A DNA stretch of 64,000 nucleotides, from positions 62,001 through 126,000 of the forward strand of contig JALRMH010000017.1 of the NCBI GenBank assembly GCA_026119935.1, read 5' to 3'. The notes below the pieces were generated by a model, which saw only the letters and a program-made list of their open reading frames with translations, made no database searches and was not told the DNA's origin. This document shows, piece by piece, positions 1 through 12,552 of this stretch. Numbering within the stretch: the stretch's first letter is position 1; every line of letters starts with the position of its first letter. Origin of the DNA: Endothia cerciana (taxonomy: Eukaryota; Ascomycota; Sordariomycetes; Diaporthales; Cryphonectriaceae). Made by a program: the position numbers and the translations under genes.

Positions 1-201
1 CCTGTTCGATCGCGTGAGCATCCCTTGTGTCGTCTAAAGGACTGCATCTTCCCGGCTTTAAATTTTTTTTCTTTTTTTTTTTTTTTGGAAGGGCCTGCTC
101 TTTACTCAAAACCAGTCTACTCAGGACGGCATCCTCTGCTAGCCAGGACGAGCACTAGGCGATCCCCTTCATCTTGTAAATAGTCGTCCGAGGATTCGAT
201 T
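1..201. other. Region downstream of ADE4
   Basis: No coding region is visible. It holds a T-rich tract at about 63-86, close to the 3' side of ADE4, which is transcribed leftward. Confidence 0.4.
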
Positions 202-2377
202 CTAACGTCTCTGGGGATCGTTGGCAAGATTGTGGATGCTATGATCATGTCAGCAAACTTACACAGCAATCATCCACATTAGAAAGCGTCAGCGTACCTG
301 ATATCCTCCCGGTCTGCAGGCGATCTCAAGTGCTCCATCCCATGTCCATTCACAGCGCCGCCATTTGCGGCACCGCACTTACCCTGCAGGACGGCACCTC
401 CATTTGCCGTCTGCGTGGACCCTCCAGCAGCAGGCGCACTGGTGCGCGCCTTGCCGCGGAGCGCATCGAGGTGCTCGAAGTAGCCCTCGGGCACGGAGGT
501 GATGTACTCGCCGCAGAAGACGCCGACCTCAAAGTCCTGTGCCTGGCGTGGTGACAGCTCCGCGCAGCAGGCCTTGAGGTCATCCAGCTCCTGGTAGATG
601 ACTTCGTCGGCGCCGATGTGCTTGGCGATGCCGAAGCGGTCACGCTCGTGGGCGATGAGTTCACTGGGGGAGGCGAGGTCGATGCCACTGGTTGGCAGCG
701 GTCAGCAAGCCCGGGCACCAGGAGGAAAGGAGAGGGAGGGGATCAGAAGGTCTCACTAGATATGGGGGTGCGTGATAGGCGGCGCACAGCTCGCAAAGAT
801 AACCTTGCGGGCACCCGCCTCACGAGCCATCGACACAATTTCCCTGCTCGTCGTCCCGCGCACAATACTGTCGTCGATCAACAGCACACAGCGATCCTTG
901 AACTCGGAGTCCATCGCGCTCAGCTTGCGGCGCACGCTCTTCTGTCTCGCCTTCTGGCCGGGCATAATGAACGTCCGGAACACGTAGCGGTTCTTGACGA
1001 AGCCCATCGAGTAGGGCTTCTGCAGACGTTCGGCGGCGGTAGCGGCTGAGGTATTGGACGTCTCGGGGATAGGGATGACGACGTCGATCTCCTTGACGGC
1101 CTCCTGTCCTAGGGTCTGCAGGATCTTGTCGGCCAGTCTGTAGCCCATCTTCTGGCGCGCGCCGTGCACGGGTATGCCGTCTATGATGCTGTCTGGGCGG
1201 GCGAAGTAAACATATTCGAAAATGTCGGGGGTGTAGGATTTTTGCTCCTCCACCTGGCGGAAAACGGGTTCGCAACCCTTGCCTATGAAGCAGGCCTCGC
1301 CAGGCAGGATGTCGCGGATGTTGCCGAAGCCAAGTTGCTTGAGTGCGACGGACTCCGAGGCGAACATGTAGTCCATGGCGCCCTCCTTGTCGGCCGAAGG
1401 TCTCGAGCCGAGAGCAAGGGGCCGGATGCCATAAGAGTCGCGGAAACCGAGGATCCCAAAACCAGCAACCATGGCCACGCAGGCAAAACCTCCGCGGCAA
1501 CGCCCGTACATCCGGGACAGCGAACTGAAGATATCTTCCTGGTTGACACGTGCCTTACCGGTCTCATTGAGCTCATTTGCAAAGATGTTGAGCATCAGTT
1601 CGCTGTCAGAGTCCGTATCTTTAAGGGAAGGAAGCGTGTTAGTCTTGTCTGAGCGTGGAAGAGTCTTGTGGAAGGTGAAAGGACAGGTGGGGTCTGGGAA
1701 GATGCCTGACAGGCTCCTCATTCTTCCTGTAGGAGCCCGACGGGATTTTGCGGAGTGTGAAGGGGCGAACAAGAGTGGCAGTCGGGAGGAGAGTCTTCTG
1801 ATGGAAAACGGGGGATGGGAAGTTGTGAGAACGATCGGTAGGAGAGGTAGAACACTTGCTGATGTGCCTGTGCGCGACCTTGTCCAAGAACTCTCTGAGC
1901 TCGGGAGCGTTGACGAGGTTGCCGTTGTGTGCAAAGCAGATGCCGTAGGGGCTGTTGACGTAGAATGGCTGGGCTTCGGCACTCGCACCTGTCCGGTACC
2001 AAGGTCAGTAGCGATTCTCTCACATCGGGGATCAGTCCGCAAGGACATACTGCTGCCAGCCGTAGGATATCTCAGGTGGCCAATGCCGAAAAAGCCGGGC
2101 AGGTCAAGGACACGCTCTCCGTTCTTGAAGACGTGACCTGCCATACCGTTACCCTTGCACTGGTATCTGTACAACCCACGTTAATGTCCAGGCTCCCAAG
2201 AGGGTAGGGGAGAGGTGGTTCATACATTCTACCACCTGTGCTGCAGGTTGCGATGCCGGCCGCATCTTGTCCTCGGTGTTGCAAGTAGTAAAGAGCCTCG
2301 TGAAGTTCCTGTGCTGCAATATTCTGGCCAGAGTGGTCCTCCCAGTGGCCCAGGATTAGACCAATAATCCCACACAT
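202..2377 (-). CDS. ADE4: Amidophosphoribosyltransferase (PRPP amidotransferase), 6 exons
   Basis: This enzyme catalyses the first committed step of de novo purine synthesis, making phosphoribosylamine from PRPP and glutamine in the cytosol. Exons on the minus strand are 2377-2226, 2166-2051, 1988-1860, 1618-757, 687-298 and 238-202, giving 561 residues. The protein starts MCGIIG, so Cys2 is the N-terminal glutaminase nucleophile once Met is removed. The glutaminase motifs GIGHLRYPTAG and ICFAHNGNLVN follow. The PRPP-binding loop LLIDDSIVRGTT sits near residues 377-389, then the family motif CGEYITSVPEGYFEHL. The third intron is unusual: 241 bases, a GC donor (A|GCAAGT) and an AAG acceptor, both forced by the frame across HINTDSDSEL. 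The last exon is only 37 bases and restores an ISIHN end; reading through it would give a short non-conserved tail. Family assignment is secure and the exon ends are well supported. Confidence 0.95.
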
Positions 2378-5300
2378 GGTATCCGAGCCCGTTCAGGCCT
2401 GTTATTTCCAAGCTGGTAGTGCCACATTATTAGCAATATTCAGTATCAGATATGTTGTCTGCACAGGCTGTTTCACCCCGGCCCTCCAGCACATGAAAAT
2501 ATATGGCGGTGCCCATCCTGGGTAGTATCATCCAACAACCCCAATGTAAGATAAAAGAATATGATGTGAAGGAAGATGATTTCATCCACAATGCAGCCTG
2601 CTGATGGAAACTCACTGACGAAGTTGTTTCGAGACTCTGGTTGTGAAAAAAAAAGAGAGGCAAGTCTTGGCGGGTACGTACAGCCCCAGGGTCTCTGTTG
2701 CCCTCTCTAAGTACCCAGAGGAATGCTGTAGGCCGAGGTATCACCAGAGAGTAAGTACAACCGGCCAAGGAGACGACGCTGTGGTCAGATTGTACCACTA
2801 TCCAGTTGGCGACGAGATGTAGGGAATTGGAATGAGGGCGATGTCAAAGGTGGACAGCAAGGAACAAGGCGTTTGAAAGTTGAACGGCGACTGATTCGCG
2901 ATTTTTCTGAGATATTTGGCGCCGGTCTTGCCTGGTTCCCCGGCACAGACAAAAAAGTTCTTTACCACGCAGCTGATATGCTAGAGGGGTGTCTTATCGC
3001 TTATCAACAGGGCCTAGGACCCCTGCCGCCAACGCTTTTGAGCTTCTAGAAGGCCTAAACTCGGCGGGGTTGTCTCACCTTTTCCTGCTGGGCAATGCTC
3101 AGGGTTGAAGCGTGAATTTGAAAGGTGCACGCACTCAAGCCAGAAAGAGGAGGGCTGCTTGTGTTCACATTGTGGGAAACTTAGTTATCTAGTCTCCTTT
3201 TTTTGCCTCTGAAGGACTTGTGTGTCATTGTTCTCGTCACCGAGTTTCTGCAGTGAGAGCCTCGATATTTGCTCAATGTTGGCTGCTGTGGGAGGCCCGC
3301 CAATAGGACTGGCCTGGTCGTATGCAAGCCATCATGTAGGCGTCCTGCATCATTTACCAACGAAGTGAACATGTGCACATGACCTTTGTAAACATTGATC
3401 CTCTGGAACCATCCCTTTAGTCGATACAGAGTACATTGGCGACAATCAAGCGAGACGACGGCCCTATGCACAACCAGGTCATATCTCGGGCCGAGAAATC
3501 TCGATGGTACTTCCGTTTGGCAGGGGATTGTCCCGTGATAGCAGTACCAACAAATATCAGAGTTATATAGCTCTACCTCGCATACATTATAAGGAAAGTA
3601 CTCCGTACTAAAGCCGACGTTCCCTGGCAGTGGGACGCGGAATGATGACTGGCAGACCAGTGGCCCAAGCCCTGCCACCAGGAGCTGGGTCGCCGGAACC
3701 TCCATGCTCTCAAATGGTCCCAAGGGCATATGGCGGTATTCATTCCCAAAATCTTCCGAGGGATCAAACTACCTAACTTACGCAATAACAAGGGCGTCTA
3801 CTGGTTACGACTTTTAAACCCCGAACATTCCACCTCCGCAAGACTGCCTGCCATCGCCGTCTTTAGGCCCCACAATCGATGTGGGTTAACGGGAAGACGA
3901 TGTGATAATACCCATGGGCCGCCATGACAGAAGGCAGATTGCCTTAGCTTTGCATACTGCCGTGGACCACCTGCACAGCCAGGGCGTCGGAATAGGTGTT
4001 GTTCAGCCCGCGAAGTGCGCAACGGACGTGACATGCGATGGAAGTAGGGACCGGAAGACCTGTAAAGTGAGAGACGTTTACTTCTGTCAACCGTCGTTGG
4101 GTGAGTGCGGTTGAGAGAAAGAACCCGATCATCCCAGTCCCCCTTCTACATCCAGGCTGTCAGGGAATCGAGCCCCTGGCAAAGCAGCGTCCCCAATTGC
4201 TGCACCTGCTACTCACCCACAGCTTACAGGATATACACACTAGGCGGTGGGATGGTCTCACCTTTTCAGAACATTTGTTCCCATCCCCCACATAGGCCTC
4301 CGAACCACATCCAGGAGTGATGTGTCTTTGTTGACTGCTGGGGTAAGCGACAGTAACGGATGGAGTAGAGGAAGAATGGTTAGAATATGATGCTACCTGA
4401 AAGATTGACAATGGTCAACATGTCCACAATGGCCATGGGATCGATGGTGTCGAAGAATGTGCATTGCATGACGGAAGGACAAATCAGCAAGATAGAAGAA
4501 GCATGGGGGAGCATTCTGTGTAGGCTGCAAGGGAGTGTGTGCAGAGGGTAGCCAAGAGATCCAAGATGTTGAAGAGGATAGATGGGAGAGCCTTGGGACG
4601 ACGGGGAAAGCGTTTATAGATGAGAAATAGGCTAACAATACAGAACGAGGAAAGTCCGCTTCTGAATAGGACTGGAGAGGAATTAGGAACAATAAAAGCT
4701 ACCACCGGAAGGGACGACATTGCAAGACGAGGGAGCTCTGCTCTTCATGAGGGCTTGAAAAGGAAACAGCAGCTTCTGATCCGGAAGGATAGCAATGCAA
4801 TCGAAACAGTCGTGCTCGTCAATCAAGGTCGTGGAAGAGTAGTAGCTAGTATGAGTAGGGGACATTGACGCAAGACCGGGGGGCCCTCCTATAGGGCACG
4901 AGCCACCTTTTGAGTCGTCTGGTTTATATGCTGTTTTGCCAATTATACAGCCTTTTCCTGAGGGAAGAGCATTTCTTCCTAAAGGGACACCAACACTTTT
5001 GTTACGGGATCTAGGGCCTGGGAAGGAAGGGACGATACTGTAATGATCACAACTTTTCTCTTAAAGGGTTCCTGGCGTGGTCGAAAAGATTATGAGCGAT
5101 TGCAGGGGCTCTTACTGTAGACAATATCGAAACCCTTTCTCTTTGGAAGAACCATTTTGTTTATTAAAGTGACCTCAGTAGAGACATGCATGTGTTGTTC
5201 AAGACACATATAGTCCATTTTACAAATGAGGCAGCAGCGTCGAACCTGACTATAGAGGTAAAGAGTAATACGCCAAACATACGAGTCCTTCTGCAGACAG

Positions 5301-5440
5301 CCAACAAGGCAGACCGAGCACTTCGGTCCCCTTTGCCCAAAAACGCCGGAGATGTTGATTTCACCGCCACCCCCCTCCGCCGGTTCCCGTCTGCCATGCC
5401 TCAAGCTGGCTCACAGTCCCGCACCGGCCCATGTGGTATC
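2378..5440. other. Gene-poor region between ADE4 and ADK2
   Basis: Three kilobases without a gene I can support. Short frames exist on both strands, the longest about 180 codons at 3181-3729 minus, but none shows a recognisable motif or sensible exon joins. The part next to 2377 should hold the ADE4 promoter; I looked for TGACTC-type amino-acid-control sites there and saw none. A tRNA-like fold near 4155-4230 was considered and rejected. Confidence 0.5.
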
Positions 5441-6322
5441 TTAGTCGCAGAACCGCTTTTCGAACTCCTCGAACAGCTGCGGGCTGATCTCGTCACTGCT
5501 CATCCCTTCCACCTCGTACAGCACGCCCTTGCGGGCATAGTGCTCCAGCAACGGCTCGCTCGCCTCCTGGAACTTCCTGAACCGGGTCCGGTATGTCTCC
5601 TCATCATCGTCCGCCCTCCGGACCAGCGGCTCGCCGGTGATGTCGTCCCTCCCGACCACCTTAGGGGGGTTGAACGTGGTATTGTACACCCTCCCCGACG
5701 GCTCGTGCACCCATCGCCCGGAGATGCGCTCCAGGATCACCTCGAAGGGCGTCTTGATCGACACCGCCATGTTGATGGGCACCAGACCATCGAGCTGGCC
5801 CGCCTGTACGGCTGTGCGCGGGAAGCCGTCCAGGAGGAAAGACGCGGACGGGTCATCGGAGGGGCTGCCGAGGCTCCGGTGGGATGTGGACATGAACGCG
5901 GCCATCTCGTTGTCGTTGGGAGGGAACGCCTCGCCCTCGGGGCCGATCGCGGAGGACTGCAGGGTCATAACCTGGGGCCGTCCCAGCCAGCCGCGCTTGG
6001 TCAGCTCGTTATTGATCAGGCGCAGGATGATGCCGTCGGAGACGAGGCCACCGGCCTTGAGGGTCTGCTCGACCCGGATGCCTGTGGTGCGACGTCATGT
6101 CAGCTTCGATGACGTGGGTGCGCGGCGGTCCGGCGCCCGGCGGAGGTAGACAGGTAGGTACTCACCAAGCGCCGTCTTGTTCCTGACGTTCCATCGTAGC
6201 AGGTCTCCGGAGGAGATGGACTGTAGCTGTGGGAACCGCTGTAGCAACCTCTCGGACTGTGTCCCCTTCCCGACGCCAGGCGCCCCGACCAAAATGACGC
6301 GTGCTGCGCTCCTGAGTCTCAT
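5441..6322 (-). CDS. ADK2: Adenylate kinase, mitochondrial GTP:AMP phosphotransferase type
   Basis: Nucleoside monophosphate kinase that transfers phosphate from GTP or ATP to AMP, probably in the mitochondrial matrix. Two exons, 6322-6166 and 6081-5441, joined over an 84-base intron with a CTGAC branch site, give 265 residues. The P-loop GAPGVGKGT lies at about residues 13-21, followed by the NMP-binding SSGDLLR, the DGFPRT motif and the LID region RISGRWVHEPSGRVYN. The LID lacks the zinc cysteines of bacterial enzymes, which fits the AK3/ADK2 branch. About 35 extra residues precede DGFPRT compared with short AK3 enzymes, which explains the length. The N-terminus is short and basic (MRLRSAARV), so mitochondrial import is likely but not shown. 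It shares strand with ADE4 3 kb away; a functional link would be speculation. Confidence 0.93.
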
Positions 6323-7296
6323 GTTAAGATATGGAGACCTTGCGAAAAGACTGGCGGTACAGATCGTGACGCGGGTGCGGGCGCGAAGGCTTGCCTTCTG
6401 ATCCGGGACCTCCGGAGAAAGGGTGTCGTGATAGTATAGTATACCAGGCGCAAAGGGTTGCCGTGCTCGTTGCGAAAATCGGCTCGAGACCAGGCGCCGG
6501 TAATAATGCCCGGCGCGGGTGCGGGGATCAAGTTGTGATCCCGAAAGGGATCAGGCGGGGGTACCTGGACACGGAGGCAACTCAGAAGGTACCCATAGCG
6601 ACGAGGTGGTGGTAAAGAATATGAGAGGAGACTCAACCCTAGGGGGAGGGGAGAAGACGGGGGAGGAGGAGGAGGAGGAGGAGCAGGATAGACCGGCGAG
6701 AGGGGTGGGTGTGGTGGAATGTGTCGGCTACCTACTATGGTAGATTATTCATCTGCCATGAGGGAACAAGGTCTAAACGCCCCGATGAATGGCCCGGCGG
6801 GGCGTGGCGTGGGCTTCGTCTCGGTCTGCGAGCTTGTCGGGTATCCTACTATCGAACTTGGGCGAGGCTGACGGGCAGATCCGTTAGTCAGTGTTCTCTC
6901 CCACCCCCGGAGTTTCTAAACCAACAAAACCCATCCCGAATTGTTGAGGAGCCGCCCGCGGCTCTCATCAGTCCGCAACCAGCTGAGCAACACTCGGACA
7001 CTTGACACGCCGAAATGGAGGACGACATCCATCCATCCACGGGGACACTGTCTCCAATCGCATTGAGGCTCGAGCGAGCCATATCGCCACTTCTACCGAG
7101 GACGCGAATAGGCAAGTATTCGCCCATTGTGTACAATCCCATGATGGGCATTATGACAGGACTCATCTCTGGGTTCTCATTACTCATGTGTCTTTTCATC
7201 CTGCATTCCCTCGTCTCCAGGACGTCAAGAGGCCCCCTCTTCTTCCGGAGGGACGTCTCGGTCCCTCTCGCGACCTCTCCATCGGGCCGCCTGGTA
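6323..7296. other. Intergenic region upstream of ADK2
   Basis: Holds the ADK2 promoter and the 3' flank of the FAD oxidase. A GAG trinucleotide tract lies at 6661-6684. No conserved coding region seen. Confidence 0.45.
6661..6684. repeat. GAG trinucleotide microsatellite
   Basis: About eight GAG/GGA units in the ADK2 upstream region, with one unit changed to CAG at the right edge. Confidence 0.8.
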
Positions 7297-8822
7297 CTAG
7301 ACGGCAAGTACCCTTGGGGATGAGTGCTTGAACACATCCTCGTGGTCATACTTCTTCTTGAGCTCGACTATCGTGCTCAGGTGCCTGCCATAGATCTTTT
7401 CCATCTCGACATCCCCATCGTCCAACAGCGAGATGTACGCGCTGTCCAGGATATTCCCTGGGTCCGCCTCCCGGAGCGCGTTCAGGCATCCCACGCCCCA
7501 CGCATCCACCTTCTCCCTCAGCGCCGGGTCCGGCGACGTCGCGATGATCTCGACCACGAGATGGTCTTCCCGCGCGCCAAACACCGAGGCCTCGTTCTGC
7601 CTGGTCCTGCTCAGCACGTGGATCGCGATCATCCCGCCGGTCGCCACGCTCTTGCTGTACTCGGCCAGGACGGCCACAGAGGTCGGCGTCCAGGCCCGCA
7701 GGTTGAGCGTGTACGACCGCCCGTGGACCCCCCACACGACGAGCTTCTCGTTGTCCTCGGCGTAGGTGAATGGCGTCTTCACGTCCGTGTGGCTCACGAG
7801 GGCCTTCCCGCCCAGGGCCGCCACCTTGTCGATCCACTCGCGGCCGCGGGCGTGGTCGTCCGAGACCCAGGTCACTACGCAGGCGAACGCGGGGCCCATG
7901 CCGGGGAAGTCGGTAGAGAAGCTCTGGAGCTTGAGCTCCGGGGGCGCGTCGAAGGACTTGAGGTCCGTGGTGAGGCGGGACCAGGCGGCCTTCATGTCGC
8001 TAGACTCGAAGATGAAGGTCGCGACCAACAACTGAGGGCGGGTGAGATCAGGACGGGCACGTTGCTGGCGGAGAGAGGAGATCCGGGGACGGGTCGCTCA
8101 TGAACTTACCTCCTTGAGCGGGTACACCTTGATCGTCAGCTCCACGACGGCCCCGAAGATCAAGCCCGCGCCGCGGATGCCCTTGAGCAGATCCTCATCC
8201 GCCTCCACGAGCTCGCCCTTAGAGTTTACCAGCTTTGCCCCCAGGATCTGGTCACACCCTAGGCCGTGGAGTGTCGAGAACGCCCCGTACCCGCCGTTGA
8301 CACTCCACCCGACATACCCAACCGATCCCATCGTCCCGCTAGGTCACGGTTGTCAGCTAAGGGAACCTAACCATAAGAGGAGACAGGGCGGGGGACCCGT
8401 TCTGTGTTCAAAAATCAGATAATTACGTACATAGGCGTAACCAGGCCCTGCTCTCCCAGCTTCTTCAGCACCCCCCCCGCAAGGGCCCCGCCCGCGACCC
8501 TCGCCGTCTTCCTGTCCTCGCTGATCTCCACGTACGCAAGGTCCCGCATGTCGATCAGGAACGCCTTGTCGACGAGCGTCCGGCCCACGGAGTTGTGCCC
8601 GCCGGTGCGGATGTTGAAGTCGACGCCGTTCACGGCGCAGGCCTTGACGATCGCCTGGACATCCTCAATGGTTCGTGGGCGCGCGATGGCCGAGGGCTGG
8701 GCGGGGGTCTTGATGTAGGTGTTGCAGAAGTCCGCAAACGCGGGCGAGTCCGGGGTGTGCAGCTTGATGCCCGGGCGCTGTGAGCGGAGGAGGGAGATGG
8801 TCTCTGTGATTTGGGCTGCCAT
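7297..8822 (-). CDS. FAD-linked oxidase, berberine-bridge/6-hydroxynicotine oxidase type
   Basis: Flavoprotein oxidase of the VAO/PCMH fold; the substrate is unknown. Exons are 8822-8431, 8338-8110 and 8031-7297, giving 451 residues. The open frame extends further left-hand as GTG, but the first ATG is at 8822, which I use. The FAD-binding motif RTGGHNSVG has the histidine (residue 76) that normally carries the covalent flavin, and NGGYG follows in exon 2. The cysteine that gives the second flavin bond in true berberine-bridge enzymes is absent: the segment reads IGTMGSVGYVGW. A single covalent link is therefore expected. The C-terminal BBE-type end is YDHEDVFKHSS, whereas many relatives have a YDP-x-N-x-F form. 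No signal peptide is seen, so it is probably intracellular. No neighbouring biosynthetic genes suggest a cluster. Confidence 0.88.
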
Positions 8823-11800
8823 TTTCGGATAGGGTGTAGGGGAGTCTGGCTTCTGATTCACGCCTCAAAGCTCGGTTGTATCCAACTGTCCTTATAAGAG
8901 GTCTGGGGGGAGACCTGACGAGACACACCTGATCTAATATATTACTCCGACCTCGGATTTTTATCCTACAAGCATGAGGGCTGGATCCAACATTCCTGCA
9001 TACCTGCTGAAAACCTTCTCCCAAGTATATACCGGGAGCGGTCAGATATCATCGGACTTATCAGCGCTTGGGATCCTCCTCCGCGACGGGAGCCTCGGCC
9101 GCACTGAAAGTCCGGAGGGCGGCGGGCAGGCCCAGTCCAGCGAGGCATCTGCTGAGCTGGGAATGAAATCGGGCAACGTACCCAGATTTCTGGCCGGTTT
9201 TTGTAAAAAGATACTCCCGGTTCTACAGTATCCCGCCGGTAGTGCTTACACCTGTGGATTGTCGCCAACGAAGCCTCCCGCGGCACTGGCTGCATGGGGC
9301 TCCCCACAGCCTTTGTCCTGCCGGGTCCACGGGTGGGACCCTTGGACCGCTGATGGATGATTGATGTGTGCGAGCAGCGGATTTTACAACTGGGGCCGCA
9401 CAGCCCGGTACACGCGCCTTCCGTAAAACACCGGAGGCTCGCGCTCTCGCCTCCCAGATCGCTCCCGCGCCGAGTCCGTCAGCGCCGCCGAGTCGCCGAT
9501 ACCAACTATTTAAGATCGCGAACAGTGGCATGGTTTACACAATGGTCAGGCATGGGGCCACATGGGTACTGCGAGAAAATCAGTGGTAATCGGGCGCGTG
9601 GCAGCACTTGGGCAGACGCATATACGAAACACGCATGTGAAAAGGACGCGCGGCTGACTCCTCCTCCTCCTCCTCGACGAGCCTTCAGCCGCTCCCTGCT
9701 CCGGCCGATTTCCCAATGGACGGACATATATTGGAAAACATAGGACAGAGGTGATTGGGCACGACCCAAAGATTGACAGTGACAGTCCTGCCCGTTGGGC
9801 AGATGCGACAGTACTGATGCCATCTGGAGACCCTTCACTCCCCGCCGCCACAAATACTTGCTCAAGATGGTCAACGATATTTATTTCCATCGGCTTGAGT
9901 CTGCCTGGCCAGCGGGTTGTTAGGATTTTCTTTTTTCTTTTTAATTTTTATTTTTTCTTCCAGGTTTTTGAATGAGAAAACAAAAATTCCTTTTTGTCCG
10001 GCAAAGTTGAAACTAGGATCAGAAGTTCAGAACCTCCACGGGTGAGTCCATCTAGGTAGGTAGACAGCCCCATCTTCTTTCCCAAACGCATACAGTGACC
10101 AAGAGAATACTACTAGCTCTCGAACTATCGTTGGGTTGTAGATCGCAAAACTAGCTTAGCAGGTTCGAGGTAAGGCGGAGTGTGGGCAATACCTAGATGG
10201 ACCTAAGTTGCTTGAATAGGGGCTAGCTTGGCCTGATCCACAGACGAGGCCGGGCTGAGAACCTTGACCAGGAAAGAGAGGCTGGAATCAGCTGGGCTGG
10301 GATAGGCTGAGATTATATGCGTATCTCTTCCTCCTAAACAGATCAAGGAGGTCTAGTTTTTGCCCCTTTTAGTTCACAGGTATGCAGAAATGGTCTTTAC
10401 TATACATACCTGTAGTAACTGAGTGTTCTCTACAGCTGTATAGCTAATCAGAAGTACCACGTCTCCTGTTGGCAATTGGGAACCGTAGATGATACCTATT
10501 TAGTGTAGAGGACCTCTTGAGTCCCAGCCCATCCTCTCCCAAGATTAGTTGAGCTTGCTCGCTTAGTATCAAATTAGGGTAATACAACAATGAGGCTGGG
10601 ATGGTGATCATTGTTGTCCACATTGTCAAAATGCTCCAACTCTCGGGGACAATTGAAATTCAAGAACAGTAATATAGCACCATGTTGCCCTTATATGGGT
10701 CACTGACCGCTCCGCTGGCTTTATAATAAGCCTCTGAATAACATGCTTGAATATATGTTGCTTGCCTAGCTGGCTGGTCATTATTTTGCTGCTGCTGGCC
10801 TTTATCTTGCCACCTTGGTCACAGCTTGTTTCTCAGAAAAAATCAAGCCGGCTGATCTGGGAGGTAGATGTGTATGAAGACAACACCCCAACTCAAATCA
10901 TAACCTAGTCTTTGTCTTTAACTCTAATACATATGTCAACAGTGGGAGTTCCTAGGCATGAAATGACACCGACTGTGGCTTAGTAGATATGCCAAACAAC
11001 AACTGGATAAACACCACCTTAAGAGAGATGTGAAATATGGTGACCTGGATAATAGCTGCCATTGAATGTCTATCATCGGGAATCCCTACCAAAACTGAGG
11101 AACCTTGGAAAGGTCAAATCTGCGCGGCCTGAGCCTAAAAGCTTACATTCGCTCTCGAATCAATGCTTGCGGTCATCCTCAAAACGGCCTCCAGCTCCAT
11201 ATACCAAATTACCCAAGTCCTTGAATTTGTGCTTGCCATCGGATTCGTGGTGCTCAGATCCGAGGTCTCTCTCTGTATAGGCGAACTTGTTCTCAAATGA
11301 AGATATAACCTTCGCTGCTTCATTTTGTTTCTGTTGAATCTCGGTACTGGCAGCCTTCTGATTGTGGGGTATGGCCATGAGCAGCTGATGATTGACCGGA
11401 GCACAGCCATTTTCATGCTGACACCGGTAGTTTGCTACCTCCGCTCTGGAGACTTCGAGCTCAACATACCTAAACCGGGTCAGTATGCAGTACACACGCA
11501 TGTGTTCGATGACATTGGCTCGCGAGACAGGGGTCTCACTGAGGCTGGCAGGATCCCTTGTTACCACTGCTCATAGCACCTGCACCGGTCTGGGCTGGAC
11601 GACCACCAGGCTGTGAATTATGCTCTGCCTATGATTGATCCAATATTGATTTTGAGAGATCGATATCATAGACTCGAAGGTGACCACTTTCTCAGAAGGG
11701 AAATCTATTTGCATTGTGCCTTGTCAGAACGGCTTCCTTTGTCCGTACCATACACGTATTGATATCTAAATATTGTCTGGCAGCCTCTACCTATCTCAGC

Positions 11801-12552
11801 AGCACAGGCAATCTTGGAGGTCAACTCAAAGTGTGTGCGATGGCCAGCGGCGCTGATGTGCCGGTGCCGAAGATGTCTGATGCAGCGCAGGCCTGAATCG
11901 ATGTGCCCAAAGCCCTGTCATCATCTTGTTGCAGGGAAGGTTACTTCTATCTTCCAGCCCCGAGCCCTAAATGATAGATCATCAAACGATAACGTCAGGA
12001 CTCTCGAGAGTGCACTTGCCTTCAACATAAGGCTGTCTTCCGTCCTCTTTGCAGTCTTGCGATCTGTGCAGATCAGCAGTCCCATATTAGGTCTCTTTGA
12101 TATTTTGCAGCACAGCACATGATCGTTTGACATCGGCACGCCATATATCCTCCGTGCCCCTCTCTGGTCGTCAGATAAACCCAGCGGCAACACCCGGGCA
12201 CTTGAATGAGGGCATCGCCATTGCACCATCGGGTCATCCACCACTTTGTCCACCGAGGCTATCATCGACCAGTTCCACATTGGCTGGCGTTTTCTTGTAC
12301 ATAACAACGCAATTACGTATTTACGTCAAAGGGATCATGCATTTGTTGAGACCTGACTGATCTCTATTTTAACAGGGCTGATACGACACCGAGGCTGAAC
12401 TACGCCCACCCGAAATTCTTATCCTTCCGAGCAGCCGTGCTACGGAACGGGTTCCTCCTACAGGAGGCAACGTTCCGCTCTTCACCAATCTATATTACAA
12501 GAGGACGAGTGGCTGTTGTGAGCCCAGAATCGACTGAAGCGCACCCGGAAGG
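8823..12552. other. Long gene-poor region with an AT-richer core
   Basis: About 3.7 kb without a supported gene. The left part is GC-rich with a TCC tract near 9659-9675. From about 9,900 to 12,400 composition is more AT-rich, with a T-rich run at 9928-9962 and an imperfectly repetitive stretch rich in GGCTGG near 10,220-10,310. A 135-codon open frame on the minus strand (11567-11160) has no ATG at its start and no family I recognise; it may be a relic. Confidence 0.45.

Noticed and set aside
4155..4230. tRNA-like fold on the minus strand: a T-arm-like CAGGG/CCCTG stem with CTCGATT and a possible 6-of-7 acceptor stem
   Set aside because: Position 54 is not T, there is no acceptable D arm or A box, and no 7-base anticodon loop can be formed. 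Most likely chance.
8823..8861. Longer N-terminus for the FAD oxidase
   Set aside because: The frame there begins only with GTG; the first ATG is at 8822 and the protein is complete from it.
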